Source: Anditalea sp035461405 (lineage in GTDB: Bacteria > Bacteroidota > Bacteroidia > Cytophagales > Cyclobacteriaceae). Taken from it: a DNA stretch of 7,203 nt. The stretch covers positions 1 through 7,203 of the forward strand of contig DATHVH010000231.1 in the NCBI GenBank assembly GCA_035461405.1. Reading direction: 5' to 3'. The notes under the pieces are model-generated. The model saw only the letters and a list, made by a program, of their open reading frames with translations. It did no database searches and was not told the origin of the DNA. Position numbers and translations under genes: made by a program. This document shows, in pieces, positions 1 to 4,736 of the stretch; position 1 is the first letter of the stretch, and each line of letters begins with the position of its first letter.

Positions 1-269
1 CAATTATACACGGTTGGATAAGGGGACGCACAATTTGGGCAACAATTTTGAACAAAAAACACAGTTTGTGACCTGTACCTGGCTTGTGAGATAAAGTTAA
101 ATTGAAGGAAATACTGATTACCAGTCTCTAAGCCTCTAATTTTATCTGCTAACCAAGGAAGATTTTCCGTGGGATTTTTGACATCACAAGCAATATCAGG
201 ACCGAGCTCTTCATAGCAGGAAGTAGTAATAAATAATAAAATGGCACCTATAAGGAATCGACTTTTCAT
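1..269 (-). CDS. Cys-rich small lipoprotein, DUF6970-like, 3' end outside window
   Basis: The reading frame opens at an ATG (267-269) and stays open to the left edge, giving 89 visible residues; the C-terminus is missing. Residues 1-18 form a lipoprotein signal peptide: MKSR, a hydrophobic stretch, then the lipobox TTSC with Cys18 as the lipidated residue. An N-P-x-E-N-L-P-W-L motif follows at about residues 32-40, and then a second half with Cys76, Cys77 and Cys80 (NCCPNC). From memory, the N-P-x-x-x-L-P-W-L signature occurs in small Bacteroidota lipoproteins of the DUF6970 type, whose function is unknown; this assignment was not checked. The Cys cluster could form disulfides or bind a metal (inference). 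It lies 81 bp downstream of the carbonic anhydrase-like gene on the same strand. No clear TAnnTTTG box was found in that gap, so it may be read through from the upstream gene. Confidence 0.72.
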   Translation of the reverse strand, partial: MKSRFLIGAILLFITTSCYEELGPDIACDVKNPTENLPWLADKIRGLETGNQYFLQFNFISQARYRSQTVFFVQNCCPNCASPYPTVYN

Positions 270-350
270 AATGCATACATATAATATTACTTCTAGACGA
301 AGAAATTTATAGAAAAGTCTTATTCATAAAAATAAACTGCTCCTTTTATA

Positions 351-869
351 TTATTCTTTTTCCTTAAACCATTCTGCATATCGGGGATAGTTTTCTGCAG
401 TCCTTTTGATCACTGCCTTCATATTGTCACCGGTATCTTTTACTTTCTTGGCAGGCATACCTGCATATATACTATCAGCCTCCACAATAGTATTAGCAAG
501 GACCACCGCACCAGCGGCTATTACTGCCCCACTTTGTACTATAGCACCATCCATGACTATGGCACCCATACCTATAAGAACATCATTTTGAATGGTACAG
601 CCATGGACTATTGCATTATGCGCAATAGATACCCTGTCACCTATGTAGGTTCCCGCTTGTTTATATGTACAATGGATTACTGCTCCATCCTGTATATTTG
701 TATCATTACCTATCCGTATTTCATGCACGTCTCCCCGTATTACTGCATTGAACCAGACAGTACAATTACTGCCCATGACCACATCTCCTATCACGGTGGC
801 ATTTTCTGCCAACCAACAGTTTTTACCCAATATTGGGGATTTATCTCTTACTTTTATTATTAAAGCCAT
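351..869 (-). CDS. Gamma-class carbonic anhydrase family protein (left-handed beta-helix)
   Basis: This 172-residue protein has the usual length of the YrdA/PaaY/CaiE branch of gamma carbonic anhydrases. Hexapeptide repeats from about residue 12 to 138 would fold as a left-handed beta-helix, and a C-terminal helix rich in Lys and Glu follows. The family metal ligands are visible as His66, His84 and His89, with the five-residue spacing between the last two seen in archaeal Cam. The motif V-I-R-G-D (43-47) supplies the Arg and Asp found near the active site, and Gln60 fits the conserved N-I-Q-D-G stretch. Members form trimers with Zn or Fe at subunit interfaces. Some hydrate CO2, and others act as acyltransferase-like or unassigned proteins; the sequence does not decide which. 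The start ATG is preceded by an A/T-rich leader without a Shine-Dalgarno sequence. The gene diverges from the YceI gene. Confidence 0.9.
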   Translation of the reverse strand: MALIIKVRDKSPILGKNCWLAENATVIGDVVMGSNCTVWFNAVIRGDVHEIRIGNDTNIQDGAVIHCTYKQAGTYIGDRVSIAHNAIVHGCTIQNDVLIGMGAIVMDGAIVQSGAVIAAGAVVLANTIVEADSIYAGMPAKKVKDTGDNMKAVIKRTAENYPRYAEWFKEKE

Positions 870-916
870 AAAGCTGATTTGCTGGTGTTTGAATGTGAAT
901 TATGAAAATACTTTAT

Positions 917-924
917 CAAAACTA
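917..924 (-). promoter_or_regulatory. Candidate -7 promoter box for the carbonic anhydrase-like gene
   Basis: On the minus strand the bases read TAGTTTTG, an exact match to the Bacteroidota -7 consensus TAnnTTTG. It would start transcription near 910-913 and leave a leader of roughly 40 bases before the ATG at 869. No clear TTG -33 box was found at the usual distance upstream, so the call rests on the -7 match and position alone. Confidence 0.45.
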
Positions 925-940
925 AATTTTTTATATGGAA

Positions 941-965
941 TTGTGAACTTTAATGTACACTTTTG
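941..965 (+). promoter_or_regulatory. Weak candidate promoter for the YceI lipoprotein gene
   Basis: A TTG at 941-943 is followed after 14 bases by CACTTTTG at 958-965, which differs from the Bacteroidota -7 consensus TAnnTTTG at one position. The spacing is shorter than the usual 17-23 bases. Transcription would begin near 969-972, about 43 bases before the ATG at 1014. The box overlaps the palindrome run described separately. Confidence 0.25.
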
Positions 966-982
966 TATTACATGTATATACA
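954..982. repeat. Three adjacent TGTA..TACA palindromes, possible operator
   Basis: Three inverted repeats sit side by side: TGTACA (954-959), TGTATTACA (964-972) and TGTATATACA (973-982). The last extends to the perfect 12-bp palindrome ATGTATATACAT at 972-983. Their centres are about 11.5 and 9.5 bp apart, close to one helical turn each, so they would face the same side of the DNA. They lie between the carbonic anhydrase-like gene and the YceI gene and cover the likely YceI start site. A dimeric regulator could bind here, but the DNA is AT-rich and short palindromes of this kind can arise by chance. Confidence 0.35.
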
Positions 983-1013
983 TCGAATTAGTCATTAACT
1001 AAAATTGAAATTT

Positions 1014-1736
1014 ATGAAATTCTTACGATTAACCGGATTGGCATTAGCCGCAGGATTTATGCTCGCTTCTTGCGACAATCAGGGTAGCACAGTAGAAACT
1101 ACAGATGCACAGGATGTAGCTGCGGGAGAAGGTGAAACTTTGTCTGTGGATTCAAATGCAAGTACCGTTACCTGGACAGGGTATAAGCCAGCTGGCAAAC
1201 ACTATGGCACCATAGCTGTAAAGTCAGGAGAACTTACTGTAAATGGTGAAAATGTAACTGGAGGTAGATTTGTAATGGACTTGACCGCCCTTGAGATTGA
1301 AGATCTTAAAGGTGACCAGGAAAATTATGATAAATTATACGGTCACCTGCAGTCTGGTGATTTCTTTGATACACAAAATCATCCAGAGGCGACTTTTGAG
1401 ATCACTAACATAGAACCTTATCAAAGTGGTGACACAGTAGATGACAAAGATGAATTTGAGTCTGAATATACACCAACTTCATCTTCAGATCAGATGGTAG
1501 ATAATCCTACTCACTGGATCAGTGGAAACCTTACTATGAGAGGAAATACAAAAAATATCAAATTCCCAGCAACTGTTTCTTCTAATAACGGAACCGTTTC
1601 TGCTAAAGCTGGTTTCAATATCGACAGAACAGAGTGGAAAGTTTCTTACGGGGACGAAAGCAGTGCTACAAACAAAGCTAAAGATCAATTTATTTACAAT
1701 ACTGTAAATGTAGGCTTTGATATCCAAGCTGATTAA
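1014..1736 (+). CDS. YceI-family lipoprotein (lipocalin-like beta-barrel)
   Basis: I chose the ATG at 1014 over an in-frame TTG at 1005 because it gives a clean lipoprotein signal (MKFLRLTGLALAAGF, then L-A-S-C with Cys20 lipidated). The product is 240 residues. After an acidic, disordered linker (21-43) the YceI domain begins at about residue 44 with S-x-V-T-W-T-G. It continues through K-x-G-x-I-A-V-K-S-G-E-L (63-74), the hallmark L-x-S-G-D-F-F-D-T-x-x-H-P-E-A-T-F (112-128), G-N-L-T-M-R-G-x-T-K (171-180) and the closing F-N-I-D-R-T-E-W-x-V-x-Y-G (201-213). YceI proteins form an eight-stranded barrel that binds polyisoprenoid or other amphiphilic molecules in the periplasm. Here the barrel is membrane-anchored, as is common in Bacteroidota. 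An acidic, Ser/Thr-rich insert at about 137-165 separates two strands and makes the protein longer than the usual ~190 residues. The gene is monocistronic and ends at a strong terminator. Confidence 0.9.
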   Translation: MKFLRLTGLALAAGFMLASCDNQGSTVETTDAQDVAAGEGETLSVDSNASTVTWTGYKPAGKHYGTIAVKSGELTVNGENVTGGRFVMDLTALEIEDLKGDQENYDKLYGHLQSGDFFDTQNHPEATFEITNIEPYQSGDTVDDKDEFESEYTPTSSSDQMVDNPTHWISGNLTMRGNTKNIKFPATVSSNNGTVSAKAGFNIDRTEWKVSYGDESSATNKAKDQFIYNTVNVGFDIQAD

Positions 1737-1762
1737 TTGAAATTCTATTTCTAAATTACCTT

Positions 1763-1796
1763 AAGAGGAGCTTTTATAGCTCCTCTTTTTGTTTTT
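1763..1796 (+). terminator. Intrinsic terminator after the YceI gene
   Basis: A perfect 10-bp stem (1763-1772 with 1778-1787, core GAGGAGCT/AGCTCCTC) closes a 5-base loop. A T-rich tract follows (1786-1796, interrupted by one G). It lies 26 bp after the YceI stop codon and separates that gene from pabB. Confidence 0.9.
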
Positions 1797-1801
1797 AATA
1801 C

Positions 1802-1809
1802 TACTTTTG
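1802..1809 (+). promoter_or_regulatory. -7 promoter box directly before pabB, possibly giving a leaderless mRNA
   Basis: TACTTTTG matches the Bacteroidota -7 consensus TAnnTTTG exactly, with only four bases between it and the pabB ATG at 1814. Since transcription in this phylum starts a few bases after this box, the mRNA would begin at or within a few bases of the start codon. A TTG at the expected -33 distance is missing, because that region is occupied by the preceding terminator stem. The call is therefore tentative. Confidence 0.4.
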
Positions 1810-1813
1810 TATA

Positions 1814-3049
1814 ATGAAGTTTGAGGTACCGTTAACCCCTTTTTTATTAGACAAGCTCTTAATATGGGCAAATAGTAAATATGACTATGTTGCTTATTTT
1901 ACGGATAACGCTATCTCCTATCCCCATTCTGGATTTATAAATCAACTTTTTGCCGGTAACCAGAAAATTAAATTAAATGAAAAAGAATTTGGCCAAGTTG
2001 AGGTAGTGGGAATACTATCCTATGATTATAAAAATCAGTTGGAAAAATTACAAAGCTGTAATAAGGAGATCATAAAACATCCCGATGAATTGTTTTTTTT
2101 ACCTGATGTAAAAATTTTAATTTCTGACAAATCATTGATTATCGTCCATCCTCAGGCAAATATTTATTTTGACGAAATCATCAAAACCAGTGTCTCTTCC
2201 TATTCACATAAGATAGGTGATATCAGAGCGCTTACAAGTAAAGAAGAATATCTTAAAAATGTAAAAAAAATTCAGGAGCACATTATAGAAGGTGATGTGT
2301 ATGAAATGAACTACTGTATTGCTTTTCATTCAGAGATAGATGAAATAGACCCAATAGTACTTTTTGATCAATTAATGAAGGCCTCACCAATGCCATTTTC
2401 GGTATATTTTAAGGCAAAAGAACAAATTTTGATTTGCGCATCACCCGAGAGATTTCTCAAAAAGGAAAATAGTACTATCATAGCACAACCCATTAAAGGC
2501 ACAATAAAAAGAGGCAGCACAACTAAAGAGGATGAAGTCTATAAAACCATACTCCATAACAGTGAAAAGGAAAGGTCAGAAAATCTTATGATTGTGGATT
2601 TAATGCGAAATGACCTGAGTAAAATCTCTATAACTGGAAGCGTAAAAGTGGAAGAACTTTTTGGTATATATTCATTTATGCATGTGCATCAAATGATCAG
2701 TACTGTAAGTTCCACCTTGGCGGGTAATTATACTTTCGAACAAATAATTCAATCCACCTTCCCTATGGGAAGCATGACTGGTGCACCTAAGATTAAATGT
2801 ATGGAGCTGATAGACCGCTATGAGAATTTCAAAAGAGGATGGTTTTCTGGAACTGTAGGATATATAGATAGTAAGGGCGATTTTGACTTTAACGTTATTA
2901 TTAGAAGTCTATTTTTAGATATGAAATCTAAGAAATTGCTGCTAGCTGTAGGCAGTGCGATCACCTATGATGCAGATCCTGAGCAGGAGTATGACGAATG
3001 TCTATTGAAGGCAAAGTCTATCTTTCAAATCTTGAAAAAGGGAAAATAA
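1814..3049 (+). CDS. pabB: Aminodeoxychorismate synthase component I
   Basis: This chorismate-binding enzyme makes 4-amino-4-deoxychorismate from chorismate with ammonia supplied by the glutaminase PabA, on the way to p-aminobenzoate and folate in the cytoplasm. The 411-residue protein has a short N-terminal domain (1-135) of the Bacteroidota type and a full chorismate-binding domain (140-408). Visible motifs are S-P-E-R-F (210-214), P-I-K-G-T-x-x-R-G (226-234), S-E-N-L-M-I-V-D-L-M-R-N-D (255-267), the G-S-M-T-G-A-P-K loop (319-326) and E-Y-D-E-C near the end (392-396). Lys228 in P-I-K-G-T is the nucleophile-type lysine of PabB; anthranilate synthase TrpE has Ala there, so this is PabB and not TrpE. 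Isochorismate synthase is a more remote alternative. No pabA or pabC lies beside it, so its glutaminase must be encoded elsewhere. The ATG is supported by the family-like N-terminus and by the absence of another Met before residue 163. Confidence 0.92.
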   Translation: MKFEVPLTPFLLDKLLIWANSKYDYVAYFTDNAISYPHSGFINQLFAGNQKIKLNEKEFGQVEVVGILSYDYKNQLEKLQSCNKEIIKHPDELFFLPDVKILISDKSLIIVHPQANIYFDEIIKTSVSSYSHKIGDIRALTSKEEYLKNVKKIQEHIIEGDVYEMNYCIAFHSEIDEIDPIVLFDQLMKASPMPFSVYFKAKEQILICASPERFLKKENSTIIAQPIKGTIKRGSTTKEDEVYKTILHNSEKERSENLMIVDLMRNDLSKISITGSVKVEELFGIYSFMHVHQMISTVSSTLAGNYTFEQIIQSTFPMGSMTGAPKIKCMELIDRYENFKRGWFSGTVGYIDSKGDFDFNVIIRSLFLDMKSKKLLLAVGSAITYDADPEQEYDECLLKAKSIFQILKKGK

Positions 3050-3050
3050 A

Positions 3051-3078
3051 ATAGTCTCAGGTTTTATCCCGAGACTAT
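3051..3078. terminator. Hairpin between convergent pabB and NlpE-like genes
   Basis: ATAGTCTC (3051-3058) pairs with GAGACTAT (3071-3078). An A/C mismatch and two more G-C pairs lie inside, closing a 6-base loop. On the plus strand the flank after the stem is A-rich (3079-3090), while on the minus strand a T-rich stretch of about ten bases follows. It therefore fits a minus-strand terminator for the NlpE-like unit better, although it begins only 2 bases after the pabB stop and may stop transcription from both sides. Confidence 0.65.
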
Positions 3079-3122
3079 AATAAAAAAAATTAAACTTATA
3101 CTTCTAAAATATATTATCTTGA

Positions 3123-3617
3123 TCAATTACGTCTAAGTTGTAAATTATAATCATATTGATCATCTTCGGCTTCCATCTCTCTTCTGTCAGGGCCAAGTAC
3201 GCTTAATGTACCTTCCTGTTCATTTAATAGAAAATACCTAGGTTCATTTGTACCAGGATTTAGCTGATAGACTATGGCGGATGGATCATCACGATAACCT
3301 ACCTGCCTGGTATATACACCTTCTACTTCCTCCTCTATATCCCCGGTGTGTGTACCCCGGTGAATTGTTTTAATCCAATATTCGGAAGTTTGCTGTGCAC
3401 TATCTTTTTCTAACCAGAGCTCCACTTCTATTCTATCACAATCGATACAGGGGATTTCTCCTTCAAAAACAAGGTAATTGGTAGCAACCCTTTGACTTAT
3501 ATCATCTCCAAGTTCTTGGATTACAGTTCTATTATCTTCCCCACCTTCACCTTCATTACCAGTGCCACAGGCCGCAAAAATTGTTATACTTAAAAGGAAT
3601 ACTATTATTCTTCTCAT
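3123..3617 (-). CDS. NlpE-like outer-membrane lipoprotein with a CxxC motif
   Basis: I chose the internal ATG at 3615-3617, giving 164 residues, because it starts a clear lipoprotein signal: MRR, a hydrophobic run, then F-A-A-C with Cys17. The longer frame to 3677 adds an Asn/Leu-rich, non-signal N-terminus that overlaps the upstream gene. An acidic linker (22-40) leads to F-E-G-E-I-P-C-I-D-C (51-60), which corresponds to the G-x-x-P-C-x-D-C signature of the NlpE N-terminal domain. Beta-strand-rich sequence follows, including a G-V-Y segment and a Y-F-L-L segment. In E. coli, NlpE signals lipoprotein-transport and surface stress to the Cpx system and its CxxC senses redox state. Bacteroidota homologues are mostly uncharacterised, so a stress-sensing role here is inference. 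The protein has only the N-terminal NlpE domain. It is the last gene of the minus-strand unit, 25 bp after the preceding stop. Confidence 0.72.
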   Translation of the reverse strand: MRRIIVFLLSITIFAACGTGNEGEGGEDNRTVIQELGDDISQRVATNYLVFEGEIPCIDCDRIEVELWLEKDSAQQTSEYWIKTIHRGTHTGDIEEEVEGVYTRQVGYRDDPSAIVYQLNPGTNEPRYFLLNEQEGTLSVLGPDRREMEAEDDQYDYNLQLRRN

Positions 3618-3642
3618 AACATCTGTTTTATTTAAATTGAAA

Positions 3643-3981
3643 TTAAAGTTCAGGTTGATGAGCAGGTGCTGAGGCAAAATTCATAAATTCTTTAAAACGT
3701 AATTCTTTACTCAACTTGATATTAATAATCTCACGGGCCTGAAGACAGGCCATAGAAAAAGATTCTGAGATTACATCTACTCTAAAATCATTATGGATCA
3801 TATTAATCTTCACTGTAAGACCGATTTTTGCCCGGTTTTCACTGATGATTTTTTTGATGTCTATCATTACATCCATAAGAAATGGCAGATCCTTTTTGTC
3901 AAATGTAAATACCGATTTAACCTGATCAATTAGAGAAGGATCATTAAAACTCGATGTGAAATTAATTCTAGGTTCGATCAT
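3643..3981 (-). CDS. Hypothetical protein, 112 residues, translationally coupled to the HepT-like gene
   Basis: I do not recognise this family. The protein has no signal peptide and no membrane segment, so it is probably cytoplasmic. From composition I infer a helix at about 33-49, one or two strands at about 53-71 (I-G-L-T-V-K-I-N-M-I, then F-R-V-D-V-I), a long helix at about 74-100 and a loose Ala/Pro/His tail (102-112). A single Cys is present (Cys79). Its ATG (3979-3981) overlaps the stop TGA of the upstream HepT-like gene as ATGA, which implies coupled translation and often indicates partners in one complex. Where an antitoxin would be expected beside a HEPN protein, this protein shows no nucleotidyltransferase G-S-x(n)-D-x-D motif and no AbrB or ribbon-helix-helix signature that I can see. 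It could be a new partner type or an unrelated small protein. Confidence 0.75.
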   Translation of the reverse strand: MIEPRINFTSSFNDPSLIDQVKSVFTFDKKDLPFLMDVMIDIKKIISENRAKIGLTVKINMIHNDFRVDVISESFSMACLQAREIINIKLSKELRFKEFMNFASAPAHQPEL

Positions 3982-4334
3982 GATAATCTGTTCTGATATA
4001 GTTGATGGTCTGTAATTGTTTCAATGATTTCATCAAAATCATTTTCTATTATACCGAACACCATTTGATGGTTTGTTTCGGTCACCTGATTATATGTCGC
4101 CACCTTGAAATTGACCAGATTAGATAAAACATTTAAATCTTCGGGGAAATTATTGAACCTGGTCAGTTCATCTGCTGCTTGGCCGATTTCCTGAAGATAT
4201 TCGTATACAGTTTCTTTCACCTGTTCGTTTCCCTCAAAATCCTGGTAACTCATGCCTTGAACCTGTGATTTAACTCCTCCTATTAGATCTACTATTCTTA
4301 CTAAGTGCTGATTTATTTCTTGTTGATTATCCAT
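3978..4334 (-). CDS. HepT/DUF86-like HEPN-fold protein with a degenerate RNase motif
   Basis: I chose the ATG at 4332-4334 (118 residues); the frame is open to 4430, but that extension is an Ile/Lys/Leu-rich product of AT-rich leader DNA. The protein looks all-helical. The stretch G-M-S-Y-x-D-F (27-33), then E-x-L-Q-E-I-G-Q-A-A-D-E-L (45-57), a Pro (64) and M-V-F-G-I-I-E-N-D-F (91-100) follows the order and wording of HepT-like DUF86 proteins. Those normally carry R-N-x-x-x-H-x-Y between the last two blocks, the catalytic RNase motif of the HEPN toxin. Here the matching place reads V-N-F-K-V-A-T-Y (74-81), so Arg and His are replaced by Val and Ala and only Asn and Tyr remain, with a 3-residue insertion after it. 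If the alignment is right, this is a non-catalytic HEPN protein. The family call is by eye. It is the first gene of a three-gene unit. Confidence 0.6.
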   Translation of the reverse strand: MDNQQEINQHLVRIVDLIGGVKSQVQGMSYQDFEGNEQVKETVYEYLQEIGQAADELTRFNNFPEDLNVLSNLVNFKVATYNQVTETNHQMVFGIIENDFDEIIETITDHQLYQNRLS

Positions 4335-4366
4335 AGGTTTTATTAACAATAGCGTTTTTATAATTG

Positions 4367-4395
4367 TTTTGATTAAAAGATTAATTTTGATCAAA
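4367..4395. repeat. Paired TTTTGATYAAA palindromic repeats upstream of the HepT-like unit
   Basis: TTTTGATTAAA (4367-4377) and TTTTGATCAAA (4385-4395) are direct repeats 18 bp apart. Each is itself palindromic: TTTGATCAAA perfectly, and TTTGATTAAA with one mismatched pair. They lie 33-61 bp upstream of the HepT-like start codon, where a promoter or operator would be expected. Binding by a regulator, perhaps by a product of the unit itself, is inference. Confidence 0.35.
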
Positions 4396-4667
4396 CACCC
4401 CTTTTTCATATAAGGGATTGAAATATACAAGGTTTTTATTAAATAAAAAATGGATAATAAAATTAATTGAGTATCATCTTGTTTAAGTTAAATTTGAGTC
4501 TTGAAAACTTGAAAAAGTAAATAATAAATGGTTTGAGCATTTAGTTATTATGATTTTTTTCCGTGATACAATAGCACATGAATCATTAATCGACCTATTT
4601 ATTTCCACTAAAAACTATCAAGTAATATCTAAAAGCAAAAAGTAGTTTAACGTAATAGGGAAATCAA

Positions 4668-4675
4668 TACCTTTA
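4668..4675 (+). promoter_or_regulatory. Candidate -7 promoter box for dinB
   Basis: TACCTTTA, followed by CA, differs from the common Bacteroidota -7 form TAnnTTTG by the last base only. It would give a leader of about 55-60 bases before the dinB ATG at 4737. No convincing -33 TTG is present at the right distance, and no inverted repeat resembling a LexA box overlaps it. Confidence 0.35.
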
Positions 4676-4736
4676 CAAAACTGTTTATCTATAATGCTTT
4701 CGATTGGGCAAAGTATATTGAAAGTCAACAATACAG

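Larger units (their letters stand above)
4335..4736. other. 402-bp divergent intergenic region
   Basis: This is very AT-rich DNA between the minus-strand HepT-like unit and dinB. It holds the palindrome pair at 4367-4395, a tandem CTTGAAAA repeat (4500-4507 and 4508-4515) and a possible dinB -7 box at 4668-4675. A weak inverted pair CCCTT/AAGGG (4399-4403, 4412-4416) is also present. An ATG-initiated plus-strand frame of 31 codons (4550-4645) has no recognisable features and I do not call it a gene. I see no tRNA, riboswitch or long ORF. Confidence 0.6.

Noticed and set aside
406..1002. Plus-strand frames of 61, 109 and 84 codons opposite or beside the carbonic anhydrase-like gene
   Set aside because: They are antisense shadows of a gene with clear family motifs and have no protein features of their own.
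1005..1013. TTG start adding three residues to the YceI lipoprotein
   Set aside because: The ATG at 1014 gives a standard signal peptide start; TTG is rare in this phylum and adds nothing.
1485..1727. Minus-strand frame of 80 codons inside the YceI gene
   Set aside because: It is an antisense shadow of a well-supported gene.
3618..3677. N-terminal extension of the NlpE-like gene
   Set aside because: It would place about 20 Asn/Leu-rich residues before an evident lipoprotein signal and overlap the upstream gene; the internal ATG at 3615-3617 fits better.
4335..4430. N-terminal extension of the HepT-like gene with a hydrophobic Ile/Lys/Leu stretch
   Set aside because: It looks like translated AT-rich leader and contains the palindromic repeats; the family-like sequence begins after the ATG at 4332-4334.
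4500..4515. Tandem CTTGAAAA repeat
   Set aside because: Two 8-bp copies in AT-rich DNA, far from either promoter candidate; too weak to call a regulatory site.
4550..4645. 31-codon plus-strand ORF upstream of dinB
   Set aside because: It is short, in very AT-rich DNA, with no recognisable domain or signal and no promoter box nearby; chance is the simplest explanation.
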